NCBI GenBank assembly: GCA_002900995.3
Contig: CM035315.1
Span: forward strand, 295,967 to 359,966
Reading direction: 5' to 3'
DNA: 64,000 nucleotides
Source: Ganoderma boninense
Taxonomy: Eukaryota > Basidiomycota > Agaricomycetes > Polyporales > Polyporaceae
Numbering within the stretch: the stretch's first letter is position 1; each line of letters starts with the position of its first letter. Below are positions 22,617 through 35,100 of this stretch, piece by piece. The notes under the pieces are model-generated. The model did no database searches. It worked only from the letters and a program-made list of their open reading frames with translations, and had not been told where the DNA came from. A program made the translations under genes and the position numbers.

Positions 22617-24339
22617 GAAAACAGACAGACGATTCGCAGAAGGAATCTTCTCCCCAAGGAGACACCGTGGCGTTGTTCGCTGTCGAAGGGACACCAGTGC
22701 GCATGCGGAGCGTTCTCAACCCCGTGCGCATACGCACTCTCATCGTACTGGGAGACGTGCTGGGTAGCCGCGTAGTCGTGGCGTTCGGTGCGACCGGCTC
22801 GCTGCCGTCAATGACGCGGTCGGCCGAAGCGTAGGGAGAAGCTTGAGCCTGCTCCTCGTCCGTGTCTGCGGTCGTGGCCCTGTGCCAGAATCCGTTGACG
22901 GAAACACTCGCCGGCCGTGTGCGCGTGCGTCAGAGAGGTGGCCGCAACAAGCCGGCTGTGGACTGCGTCGCAAGGGCGCGTAGCTAACCCTGAGCAGGCA
23001 CATGGCCAGCCGACGACTGACATGCGACAGCCCGCAACGGCATCCATCCCGGGCCACATTGGGGTATTCCTGCTTCTGCGCGGTCAGCATGCACTTTCGA
23101 GCTGGCTGCACGCACCACATGCAGACCTTGTCCTCGAGCACGATCGCGACCCGCGGCTCGCGGGGCACACGGCGGAAATTGTCCAGAGAGACCGCTGAAA
23201 CAAACCGGCTGTAAATTGCGCCGCGACAGCGCGTAACTGACCCCAAGCAGAGGGATAACAACGGGCGGACCTTGCCATCACCGTGAACAGCGTCCATCGC
23301 CAGCCACTGTGGGGTGGTTCCGTTGCTGCCGCGCATGCATGTCCAGCGCGGATCCTCGCTGGCTGCAACAGGAGGCACCGCGAACAAAGTCCGTCGTACG
23401 TAGAGCTTGGCAGGGCGGCGTGCACGATGCCCATTCGCGCTGCAGCTGAGACAGCCGCTGGTGCCGGCGGGCGAAAGCTGCAAGCGCGGCAGGGACGTAC
23501 GTCGGTCCATCCGTAACCGGTCAGCCGACAGTCCGAGTACACATTACCAGGATACGTGATGCGAATTTACATACCCCCGAGCCGAGCCGACATCCCACTG
23601 TCCGGCGTTGGGTTGGGACTTGGCCCCGCTGGTGGCCGAGGTTTGGCTCTGCACGATGGTCCGTGTCCATGTCGACGCGGCTCTGGGGTGAGGAGATTGC
23701 GCCACGTCGGGGCACGACAAGTACGCCAAGTGGATGGAGAGCCTGGAAGAGTCCGGCAAGGAGGCGGACTCAGCTGCAGTCGACGGGGACGTCGGGCAGG
23801 CGAGACGTGACGGCGAGATACGAGAGAAGCGGTCGTGCCGGCCAGGGATGCAGACGCGTGGGGTGGACCAAAGACCTGGCCGGAAGCGGACGGCAGTCGC
23901 AGATGCGAAGATCATCCGGACGCGAGAGGCGGGACGGCCGCCGTGTACGAGAGACTGAGTAGCGCGCGGATGGGGGGAAAGACTGCGTGCACTTGTTCTC
24001 CATGCCCTTCGAGAGGGGGGCTTCCAGTCCCTGCACGCCGCGGAGCCCGATCGCCTCGAGCACGAGTTGCGTTCCGAACTCGTACGCAGGTTGCGATATG
24101 GTGGGCACGGCGATCGGTGTTGGACATGTGGGAACACTGGGCAGTGATCAGCACACGGGCGAGCAGTCGCAAGACTGCTTACTGACGTCGTCGCTGCACT
24201 GCAGGCGAGTGGACAGTGCGAGGGCCTGCCTGGTTGTTCGTCTTGCCAAGCATCCTGAGCATGAAGACCGCGCTGGAACTCAAGTTTGATTGAGTCCTGG
24301 ACGGAATATTCCAAGCCCACTACACCTGTCATCCGTCAA
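22617..24339. repeat. Internal tandem module 1 of unit B (about 1.7 kb)
   Basis: Starts aaaacagacagacgattcgcag. The next module begins the same way at about 24340 (aaaacggacagacgattcgcag). Similarity continues through agcgtagggagaagcttga, the cttac/gtaag site near 24178, and a block with ggcgagtggacagtgcgagg. The protein-like text differs between the modules. Confidence 0.6.
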
Positions 24340-25990
24340 TAAAACGGACAGACGATTCGCAGAGGGGATCTTCGACAGGACATCATTCCACGCACACTCA
24401 CCGTCCTCAGGCCCATGCGTATACACACTCTCATCGTACTGGGTCGCGCACCACGCAGCCTCGTAGTCGTGGCGTTCGGGGCAATCGAGTCGGTACCAGC
24501 CTGAGCAATGGCTGCTGAAGCGTAGGGAGAAGCTTGAACCTGCTCCCGGTCCGTGTCTGCCGCCGTGGCCCTGTGCAAAGAATGTCGGCGAGCGTCGGAC
24601 GGGCGAGTACTCGCCGGTCGCGCACACGTACGTCGGAGGAAACGCCGCCGAAACAAGCCGGGTAGGTACTGCGTCGCCACGGCGCCGCGTACCTAACCCT
24701 GGGCAGGAGCATGGCCGGCCGATGACTGCAAGACGGCGAGGCTGGCAGCACCCGAGCGAGGACCGACACCGGCTGCACCTCGCCCTCGCTGCGAACATCG
24801 ATGTCTATCCCGAGCCACCGTTGGGTGCTTCTGCTGCACGGTCAGCACGCCCGCTCGAACGGGCTGGGACACACGCACCGCATACAGCGAGTCTTCTGAG
24901 GCTCGTACCTCGGTGGTGACTCGGGATGCGCGTACGGCGGACAATGGCCGTCGTACTACGCAGAGCTTGGCAGGGCGGCGCGGGCGATGCCCAATTGCGC
25001 TGAAGCTGAGACGGCCGCCGGCGCAGGCAGTCGGAAGCTGCAAGCGTGAGGAGACCTACATTGGTCGATATGCAACGCGCTAGCCGACAGCCAAATGTAC
25101 GTGATGTGAACTTACGGGGTCGATATGCAACCGGCGTCCGAAGTTGGGTTGGAGCGAGGAGCGGGCGTGGCCCGACTGGTGGTGGTTTTGCCGTGCGCGA
25201 CGGTCCGTGTCTATGTCGAGACAGCAGAGCGGGAGACTGCGGTTCGGGGCACGACGGCATCATGCTCGACCGGCAGGGAGCCGGAGCATCAGCTCCGGAC
25301 AGTTGTTTGGGGAGGGGAGCCTGAGGGGAGATGGGATGGCAGCGACGCTTGACTGTGAGCACGCGGCGAGAGACGAGAGAGGCGGCCGTACCGGCCAGGG
25401 GGAACCTCTGGCTTGGCTGGAGACAGACGGCAGTGCGAAGATGCGAGGATATTGCAGGCCATCCGTAGCAGGCGAGATGCGGAACGTCTGCCGTGTGCGA
25501 GGCGCTGAATGTGGGGTATATAAGCAGGGCGCGGATGGGGGCAAGACGGCATGCACTTGTACTCCTTCCGCCGGCCTGATGTCTTCGAGATGGGTGTCTC
25601 TGCACCCTGCGTACCCCGACGACGTCGAGTGCGAGCTCGTACGACAGTTCGCGGTGTGGCGAGCTCGACGATCCGTGTTGGCCACGCAGAGAACGCTGGG
25701 CGATGGCCAGCACACAGGCACGCAGGCTGAAGGTTGCTTACCGACGTCGCCGTTGTCGTGCGGGTGAGTGGGTGGCGTGAGGGCCTGGCCGGCTGCTCGT
25801 GGACAGCAATCGCTGCGGGCGGGGGCGTGTCTGTCGCACAGCCCGCGACGGGGAGCTGGCAGTTCGGGTGGGGCGTCCGAGGAATGTTCTGCGGACGGTC
25901 TGGCAGGTGTGAAAGGGGACGCGCTTGTGACGGGTCCCGGGATGCGCTGCCCTCGCCGCCGCGACGTGAGTGCAGTGAAAGCAGGATGTA
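24340..25990. repeat. Internal tandem module 2 of unit B (about 1.65 kb)
   Basis: Diverged copy of 22617-24339. Matching landmarks include gcgtagggagaagcttgaac at about 24519, the start of the region near 25020 that mirrors 23460, and gtgagtgggtggcgtgaggg at about 25763, which mirrors 24203. No domain is recognised in any frame. Confidence 0.55.
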
Positions 25991-26489
25991 TGCGCACCTC
26001 GGGGTCAAAGCTGCCGGCCTCTGGCGAGGATGTTGAGCTCAAGGGCGAGAGAGCGTCACCGCCACTGCCCTCCGAGTCCTCGTTTAGCGCCTGGAGGCGC
26101 GAACGGGCCGGCACCGGAAGCGTCGAGATAACCCTGCGCAGTGCAAGCACGGGCCTCTGGACGCGTCCAAACTGTTCTCCCACCACGCACTGGCACACGC
26201 TCCGCATACATGCTGCCCCGATCTGGTTCAACGACGGGCCGCCTTGTCATCAGCGTGCCACTATCACTGCGTCCGGCTCAGGCACAGAGCTCTGCCAAAT
26301 CCGAGCATACGAACAGGACGCCAACGTCAATCCCGCATATGGGCATGAGCACGAGCAACGTCCTTCTGCATTTGCAGATCTGCACGGTCTGGCGGTCGGT
26401 CGGTCCACCGCCCTCGACGCGTACCTAAAAGTAGACGGGTGTGGAAGGGAAATCGCGCAATCTGCTCTCAAACATTCCCTACGACCACC

Positions 26490-27780
26490 ATGGCCCTCGC
26501 CCCCACCACGAGGCTCAACAACGGCATCAAAATGCCCGTCGTCGGCCTCGGTACGTGCGGTATACCTTCTCCTCCCAGGCGATCAGCGCTGATATGAGGG
26601 ATCCCCCTCTCCAGGCACCTGGCAATCGAAGCCAGAGGAGGTCGAGGCTGCCGTGGAATATGCTCTCAAGGAGGCGGGTTATCGTCACATCGATTGTGCA
26701 TGGTGTGTCGCGAATCTCCCTCAGCGACCCACACCGTAGCACCTTAGTTTTGGAATACCTGCAAGGAACTAATGCTTGCCCCACGCATATAGGGGATACG
26801 GTAATGAGAAACAAGTCGGGGAAGGCATCCGGAGGTCCGGTGTTCCTCGCTCCTCCGGGAGATCTTCGTACGCCTCCTTCCTATCATCTTCAGATTATGC
26901 GTTTAATTTTCGTCCTTTTAGGTGACGAGCAAGATCTGGGCGACGCGCCTGCACGACGTCGAAAGCGCCCTCGACGAGTCCCTCAACAACCTCAGCCTCG
27001 ACTACCTCGATCGTGAGTCCATTCTACGTCTACATAGTCACACACCCGAACCCGCTCACCACCATCCCAACGACCCCGCGCGCAGTCTACCTCGTGCACT
27101 GGCCGATCCTCCTGAACCCGAACGGCAACCACCCGAACTTCCCGACGCTCCCGAACGGGCACCGCGACGTCGTGCGCGACTGGCCGCTGCGCGAGACGTG
27201 GAAGCAGCTCGAGGCGATGGTCAAGAAGGGCAAGCTGCGCGCGATCGGCGTCTCGAACTGCTCCGAGTGCGTCCTCGAGGCCGACATCCTGCCGTTCGCC
27301 GAGATCCCGCCCGCGGTCGACCAGGTCGAGCTCCACCTCTACAACCCGCAGCACAAGTTCCTCGCGTACCTCAAGAGCAAGGGCATCGTGCCCCAGGCGT
27401 ACTCGCCCTTGGGGTCGACGGGCTCCCCGCTCCTCAAGGACGACGTCGCCGCGGCGATCGCGGAGAAGCACGGGCTCGCGGTCGCGGACGTGCTCCTCGG
27501 GTGGCAGGTCGCCAGCGGGGTCGTGACGCTTCCCAAGTCGGTCACGCCCGCGCGCATCAAGTCGAACATCGAGGGCGCGATCGCGGCGTCGAAGAAGCTC
27601 ACCCCGGAGGACATCGAGAAGCTGAACGGGGTCGCTGCGTCCGGCAAGGAAGTTCGGTGCGTGAGCTCCTTCCTGACGTAGAGACGTGTTGCTGACGCCG
27701 TCGATGACAGGTTGATCCAGCCACCGTGGGGCGTGGACCTCGGGTTCGACAACTGGCCCGTGAAGTTCGCGGTGTTGTAG
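26490..27780 (+). CDS. Aldo-keto reductase, copy 1 (B1), with a 5-bp insertion in exon 3
   Basis: Exons are 26490-26550, 26615-26702, 26793-26867, 26922-27012, 27086-27656 and 27711-27780. NADPH-dependent aldo-keto reductases reduce aldehydes, ketones or sugars in the cytosol. The tetrad is visible: Asp in GYRHIDCAW, Tyr in GYGNEKQVG, Lys in SKIWATRL and His in LYLVHWP. NADP-binding text includes IGVSNC and [13 protein letters not shown]. Relative to copy 4, exon 3 has an extra 5 bp (ctccg, about 26851), and normal splicing then gives a stop at the start of exon 4. An AG 8 nt downstream (exon 4 from 26930) would restore the frame as RSSKIW and keep the catalytic Lys. Whether it works depends on splicing. 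The substrate is unknown. Confidence 0.75.
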
Positions 27781-27885
27781 GCGGAACAGAAGGCGTACAT
27801 ATCAAGCGTGTAGATAGAACAGCTCAAATATCAGCCTGGTTGCCTTTTTCCAGCGAACGATGACGTTTGGGCTTGATGTGCGTTC
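27781..27885. other. AKR1 3' flank and B1/B2 junction
   Basis: Short 3' flank of the AKR gene. Sequence after 27885 is a new start of unit B, so two B units are in direct tandem here. Confidence 0.6.
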
Positions 27886-28674
27886 CTGTCCCTTGCCGCT
27901 CCGTTCGTATTCAGGCGGCGACGGGGCGCGGGGCCCTAGCGGTGTTTGTCGCGCAGCGGGGCGAGGCGACGTGTTTCAGCCAGAGAAACAAACACGGACT
28001 CTCTCTGTACTCCTAGCAGATGTCTGTACTCCTAGCAGATGCTCTATACTCCGGGCAGTGTTGTGCTGTAGGTAGCAGACGTGCTGTAGGTAGCAGATGT
28101 ACTCCGGGCAGTGTGGTGGGTAGCAGACGTATTCCGGGCAGTGCTGTGGGTCTTTCGCGGCGTGTTTTCGAGACATACATGCACAGTATTTACACTAGCA
28201 AATATATTTCTTCGCCCAGACGAGGCCACAGCGCGTCTGCATTGCGTGCACTACATACATGTACCCGCGATGCGGCGAGGGCTATGCATCCTAAGATTCT
28301 ATTCATTCCTTGAGCGCGGAATCCGATCGACTGCATCTTCCTCTCACCTCGACCGGTTTCAGTTGCGGGAGGAAGCGGACTCCGAGAGTGGACGCGCTGT
28401 CGTCCTGCAATCATGAGGCGACGTTTGTCTCCCATCCGGACACTTCCAGTGGTCGGTGTGTCGCTCGACGACCACGACGCCTCTGTTGCTTGCGAGCAAC
28501 GATGAACACTCGCGCTAGACCGCAAACCGACGCGAAATAGCACCCACCGGTCGCCTGTTCCGACACCCGTTTCACTCGCCCTCCCCGCCCCCATGCGTCG
28601 AGTTCCGGACTCCTCTTCTCAACGATGCTTTGCATCGACTTGCGCCGCCGCTGCCGCTGCCAGGACCTTCGCGG

Positions 28675-29370
28675 CATCAGAACTTCCGGATTTTCCTTAT
28701 TGCGCTTAAACAGCGCTTAAAGGCCCTTATCCAGCCTTATTTGCTGCTCTAAGTCAGTAAGACGCCAGAAATAAGAGCTGGCACAGCCACATCTGGGCTC
28801 GAAGACGGGCGAACTACCACCTCACCAGCTTACCTCTCGATGATCCGTCTGGCCTCCAACTTTGGGATATTGTTCGCGATATATCTAGAAACCTTCCTAC
28901 AATATTGCAAGGTGATCCGAGCCAAAATGGTGGCATAGCAACTCCGGCTATATGGCGCTTCTGGGGCCCTAAATGTGGCAAGGCAAAATGGGCCATGTTG
29001 TACTGCGAATAACTTTCCTCACAGTCAGTCGTTTGCCTTCGAACTTGGTATATGGCTTGTTGACGTTACACACATTGTCCCTCTGACATTTGGTAGCTAG
29101 GTGGCAAGATACGATGGAACAGAGGGCTCCGCTTTCCTGCTAAGTAAACGAGGTTAGAGTCAGCTTGTCTAGTCCATATCTCTGGAGGCACTTGGTACCT
29201 CCAGCTCGAAATTGGTACGTAGCTTGGTATAGGTATTGAGAATGCGTGTTCAAAGTTTCATTGCGATCCGTCAAGAAACGAGTGAACAGTAACCTATACT
29301 TGAACCCCCCAAAATGCTGCCCGGAAGTTAAGAGCGCTAAGCCGGTAAGGAATTTCCGGAAGTTCTGATG
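28675..29370. mobile_element. 696-bp CATCAG transposon inserted only in B2
   Basis: The termini are a perfect 16-bp inverted repeat, CATCAGAACTTCCGGA, and similarity continues imperfectly inward for about 15 bp. It is flanked by GG on both sides (28673-28674 and 29371-29372). The matching site in B3 reads cttcgcggcgcg without the element, giving an empty site that confirms a 2-bp duplication. The interior is AT-richer than its surroundings and has no long open frame, so it is non-autonomous. Confidence 0.85.
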
Positions 29371-31851
29371 GGCGCGAACCGGCCGGCTGGCCTGTTCGTT
29401 TGAGGGCCCGATGAGTCGATATTCTATACACAATCTTGGTGAGAACAAAGGCCCCCCAACAGAGTACTCACCTTGAAGATTGCGGTTGAAAAGCGGCCGG
29501 GCGCTCCGCTCCACAGTTCGCCATAGAGGCAAATGCTTGGGGGAGGCCGGCCGCACTCTCCATCGCACGCACCATCAGGCTCGGTCGTCCATTCCGCCGG
29601 ACACCGAGAAGCCACAGGGAGGAAAAGATGCGACAAGAGCACTCACCAGTCTGCTCTCGCCGCCTGCTGCCCTGCCACGCCGCGGCTGCCAAGTCGCAGG
29701 TCGAGCGTTATGCTGTTGAAGACACCGAGGATGACTGTCCCCGATTCTCGCCGCTGCCGGGAGCTCTGCCGGGCAAACGACATGGCCGGCTCACTCGTCC
29801 GAGTCCAGCTTCACCGTTGTGTGACGTCGAACGATGCTTAATGGGCCCGAAAACACCTGAAAAATCCAAATATATTAAAAACCGAGCGCGAACTGGAAGA
29901 ACGGCTGCCAACTGAGGCTCACCATGAAAATTGCGAATGCCTGCACTCTGCGAGGGCGGTAGAAATGCTGCCGGGCGCCCCGTTGTGCATTCTTCGCTGC
30001 GAAGCCTCCGTCCAGGAAGCTGGCAGCCGGGAGACACGGCGCATGTCCTGCAACACAGTGGAGAGGTGACGTGGTGCATGGCGTCGATCGAGGGTGTAGG
30101 ACGCAGAGAGGTGGCTTTCGCAAGCACAGGGCTGGGTGCTCGGAATAGAGTCGAGTGCGAGTCGACAGTGACTTCGTTCGAAGGTATGGAGGGGTCGAAA
30201 AGTGAACCATGGCGCCGCTCGGTTTCTCAGCGGGTATTGTTAGGCGGTGCTGGCGTTGCGAGATACGGGGTGAAGGCGAATGGGCCAGTGATGGCACTAC
30301 GGCGGGGGATTGAAGGCAGAGGGGGGGAGGCAGCACAACGAAGTAACCGCGCACGGGACGCAACTCAGACGCCATACTAGTATTTGAGACGGCATCACGA
30401 GGCTCGCCAGGCCCGGCGTGTTATGTCTCCATGAAACGGCGGGGCGAGGGCTGGAAACGTGCCGATATCAGCCACGGCCGCCGCCTCACAAATCAGAAAA
30501 CAACCTACCTCGGCCGAGGGTCTTTGGCGCATCCTCGGAGCCGGCTCGGCAGATATTGGAATTGAGCCTCAGTACTCGGGCTCTAGCCGCAGCGTATTGA
30601 ATACGGCGCCGACTACCTAACACCCTACAAGGACAGACAGTCGGATGTGAGCCCGTGCACGGGTTTCCTATTTAATCACTTGCCTTGGGTACCGTTGGGA
30701 CGCGCCGTATCCCTGCACGCTTGTCACGGATACCGAGGAGAGGTAACCAACGAGGCCATCTGCAGAGATGAGCAATCAAAGTCCGACATTTCAGAGGCAA
30801 ACGAAGGCGAAAACACCGCATCTCAGCCAACGGCCTCTGGCGCAGTCTCGGAGCCGGCTCCGACATTGGAATTGAGCCTCAGACTCGGGCTCTCGCCGCA
30901 GCCTATGTACTCAAGAGGATGCCGGCTGCCTGATGCTCAGCCGGGGCGCACAGTCTCGCATGTCCAGAGGGACAGCCAGTCAGGTGCCGGCGCATAGGGC
31001 ACGATATTTCCACCCGATCACTTACCTCGGCTCCGACACATCCCTTCGGGTTCGTCGCGGAATTGGGGCAGGGTGGTAACCATCGACTCAGTCTCAGAGC
31101 CAATCTCGAACTGCGCAGTCGAGGGATCAGCCTCCGGAGATTCACAGGCAAACCCACAACAGAGATGACGCACCTCTGCCAAGCACCTCGGGCGAAGACT
31201 CGCAGCCGACCACGACATTGGAATTGAGCCTCAATGTCGGGCTCCACCGCAGCGTGTCCCCAAACGATGCTGACTACACACAGCGTTCAGTGGAGTGCAA
31301 CTGGCGTCATGTACTGGGGAGGAGTTAGTCGGACGTCGGGCGCATCGTGCCAGCCCTGGTGTGTCCGTCCAATTACGCACCTTCGCTTCGCTTTTCGCTA
31401 CGGTCCAGGGACGACTCCTCCGGCCCCTCCGCGCTCGCTCGGAGAAGGTGGGGATCACAAAGGCAATCTACGAACGTGAGATTGGAGATGCAGGATCGGG
31501 ACACACACATCAGGGTCAATTTGACGGCTGTTGTCCCCGCCAAGCTCAGCTCGGGTGTGCGTACCTTTTTCTCGGAGTGTGCTCCGTTCCGTGCCCCCGG
31601 TGCCCCCACAGGGCTGGTCCCTCGCATGCGCACTGTGCGGTTGCACGCGGCTCGGCCGGGCATCTGGAGTCAACGTGGAAGTAGGCAAGCTGTGCCTCGG
31701 CGAACCCTGTCAGAAGGCCGATACGCGGGGCGCATCCTGTAACCGTTCTGGTGGCGGGGCGGGCGCCGCGCCGCAGTAGCGACGCCTCAATTCGACCCCC
31801 TCCGAACCCCGAAAAGCCGTCTTCATTCAAGCGGACTCGGACTCCGTGGGG

Positions 31852-32106
31852 CAGCTCGCAAGCTTTGCCGTCCAAGGTGGGAGACCATGTCGTTGGGGGC
31901 CGTGGCGCATGCAGATCCCGCCGCATACCACCAATACGAATCCATCCGTAGCTATGTTGTGCTACGCATGCATCAATGATAGAGAAATGTGCGCTCTTGA
32001 CCATGGAACCGACACATCAATTAACACGCCAAGAGTCATTATTTGTAGAGGAGATCGCGTTTCACCGGCCGGGGGAAGCCAGCTGCTCCCTGCCCGGATA
32101 GGTGTA
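31852..32106. other. Segment present only in B2 (about 255 bp)
   Basis: B1 reads tggggctatccgcgtgcag without a break, whereas B2 has about 255 bp between tggggc and tatccgcgtgcag. No inverted ends or open frame are obvious. It may be an insertion in B2 or a deletion in the other copies. Confidence 0.5.
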
Positions 32107-35100
32107 TCCGCGTGCAGACAGCTTGCATTGCGCTCCCAGCCCGCCGTTGCCAGAGACTTGGAGTGCGGGCATCCTTGAAGGCGGATGCCCGGTGGCTCGG
32201 CTTTGTAATGAACCGATTCTCATGGCGGTCTGCTCCGGGGGCCGCGACTCACAAGCTCACAAATAAATTGCAAACACAGCGGGAACATTTTCCGCCGTCC
32301 GGGCGCAGTGTATGTTAAATGACGTACTCACCTTGCAGTACCTGGCCACCGTCACATCATGACGGCCAGCCGACGCAGGGCCGAGCAGCCGCGACAGGAT
32401 TGCGGCGCACTTGCAGCGGCAGGAAGAGAGGCCCTGAAGCGGTTGTTGCGGAGCGTAGAGACCGGCGAGACAGACGGGGATTCGGAGGCGGCAGAGGCGG
32501 CGGAAACGCGCGGTCGCTGCGGCTGGACCCTAGGGCACAGCCAACATCTCCCCCCGTGGTGAGAGTATCAAGAATGCGAGCTCCAAGCATGCTGCTCAGT
32601 AGCTATATGCGCCGAGACTGGAACTCGAAGGGACCCGCGCAGCGCCATGGTGGCGGTCGAGAGCAGAGAAGGGAATGCAAGTAAGCGCCGAAAGCGAGCG
32701 AGCCAAATGTGGAACGGCTCAGCTCGATCTGCTCGGACTCGCATGCCAGACGGTTCACCTACAGTGAGTCGCCCCGGCACATCGCAAACAGGTTTGTGTC
32801 TCAAAATATATGCAGCTAAATCATCCCGATAACGGTGCAGACGATGCGGAAAAAACATTTTGGTTGGGGTGCCCGAGCGTTGCATATAGGCCAGTATATT
32901 CGACACGGGACTACTTCCCGGTGCCGTAGTTTGCAGTGTGCTGGATAAATTGCAGTGGATGCATACCAATCTGTCAAACCGTTCGCCCGACCGAGTCCGA
33001 GGCACGCAGCTCAGGTTTCTCCGAGCATCCTAAGCACGAACACATGGTGCATGCAATACTCGATGTCAGCCTGCACGCTCGAAACAGCACTGGCACGCAG
33101 CTGTGGTGTCTACGAGCATCCTAGTATAGATGTACCCAAAGACCTTCGACCACGCTCCGTCCGCTGCGCATCCCACACCCACCGAGAAAACAGACAGACG
33201 ATTCGCAGAAGGAATCTTCTCCCCAAGGAGACACCGTGGCGTTGTTCGCTGTCGAAGGGACACCAGTGCGCATGCGGAGCGTTCTCAACCCGTGCGCATA
33301 CGCACTCTCATCGTACTGGGAGACGTGCTGGGTAGCCGCGTAGTCGTGGCGTTCGGTGCGACCGGCTCGCTGCCGTCAATGACGCGGTCGGCCGAAGCGT
33401 AGGGAGAAGCTTGAGCCTGCTCCTCGTCCGTGTCTGCGGTCGTGGCCCTGTGCCAGAATCCGTTGACGGAAACACTCGCCGGCCGTGTGCGCGTGCGTCA
33501 GAGAGGTGGCCGCAACAAGCCGGCTGTGGACTGCGTCGCAAGGGCGCGTAGCTAACCCTGAGCAGGCACATGGCCAGCCGACGACTGACATGCGACAGCC
33601 CGCAACGGCATCCATCCCGGGCCACATTGGGGTATTCCTGCTTCTGCGCGGTCAGCATGCACTTTCGAGCTGGCTGCACGCACCACATGCAGACCTTGTC
33701 CTCGAGCACGATCGCGACCCGCGGCTCGCGGGGCACACGGCGGAAATTGTCCAGAGAGACCGCTGAAACAAACCGGCTGTAAATTGCGCCGCGACAGCGC
33801 GTAACTGACCCCGAGCAGAGGGATAACAACGGGCGGACCTTGCCATCTCCGCGAACAGCGTCCATCGCCAGCCACTGTGGGGCGGTTCCGTTGCTGCCGC
33901 GCATGCATGTCTAGCGCGGACCCTCGCTGGCTGGAACAGGAGGCACCGCGAACAAAGTCCGTCGTACGTAGAGCTTGGCAGGGCGGCGTGCACGATGGCC
34001 CATTCGCGCTGAAGCTGAGAGGGCCGCGGGCACCGGCGGATGAAAGCTGCAAGCGCGGCAGGGACGTACGTCGGTCCATCCGTAACCGGTCAGCCGACAG
34101 TCCGAGTACACATCACCAAGATACGTGATGCGAATTTACATACCCCCGAGCCGAGCCGACGTCCCACTGTCCGGCGTTGGGTTGGAACTTGGCCCCGCTG
34201 GAGGCCGAGGTTGGGCTCTGCACGATGGCCCGTGTCGATGTCGAGACGGCTCTGGGGCGAGGAGACTGCGCGTCGGGACACGACAAGTGCGCCAAGTGGA
34301 TGGAGAGCCTGGAAGAGCCCAGCAAGGAGGCGGACTCAGGTGCAATCGACGGGGACGTCGGGCAGGCGAGACACGATGGCGAGATACGAGAGAGGCGGTC
34401 GTGCCGGCCAGGGTTGCAGACGCGTGGGGTGGACCGAAGACCTGGCCGGAATCGGATGGCAGTCGCAGATGCGAAGATCATCCGGACGCGAGAGGCAGGA
34501 CAGCCGCCGTGTACGAGAGACTGAGTAGCGCGCGGATGGGGGGAAAGACTGCGTGCACTTGCTCTCCATGCCCTTCGAGAGGGGGCTTCCAGTCCCTGCA
34601 CGCCGCGGAGCCCGATCGCCTCGAGCACGAGTTGCGTTCCGAACTCGTATGCAGGTTGCGATATGGTGGGCACGGCGATCGGTGTCGGACGTGTGGAGAA
34701 CACTGGGCAGTGATCAGCACACGGGCGAGCAGTCGCAAGACTGCTTACTGACGTCGTCGCTGCACTGCAGGTGAGTGGACAGTGCGAGGGCCTGCCTGGT
34801 TGTTCGTCTTGCCAAGCATCCTGAGCATGAAGACCGCACTGGAACTCAAGTTTGATTGAGTCCTGGACGGAATATTCCAAGCCCACTACACCTGTCATCC
34901 GTCAATAAAACGGACAGACGATTCGCAGAGGGGATCTTCGACAGGACATCATTCCACGCACACTCACCGTCCTCAGGCCCATGCGTATACACACTCTCAT
35001 CGTACTGGGTCGCGCACCGCGCAGCCTCGTAGTTGTGGCGTTCGGGGCAATCGAGTCGGTACCAGCCTGAGCAATGGCTGCTGAAGCGTAGGGAGAAGCT

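Larger units (their letters stand above)
18123..27780. repeat. Segmental duplication unit B, copy 1
   Basis: Begins with cctgtcccttgccgctccg, found also at about 27886 and 39553. It ends with an aldo-keto reductase gene. It aligns with 27886-36677 (B2), 39552-48641 (B3) and, from 20203 onward, with 48742-57436 (B4). Apart from the AKR its content is unrecognised: internal tandem repeats plus many splice-like sites on the minus strand. Confidence 0.85.

Noticed and set aside
23544..24332. 262-codon minus-strand frame in unit B, also open in B2 and partly in B4
   Set aside because: Ser/Arg/Pro-rich text with splice-like sites inside it and no domain; the copies are too similar for an open frame to count as evidence of selection.
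25260..26231. 323-codon minus-strand frame in unit B, repeated at 35674-36609 and 53762-54721
   Set aside because: Same reasons; copies differ by frame-changing indels, and the module duplicate at 23.5-24.3 kb does not keep the frame.
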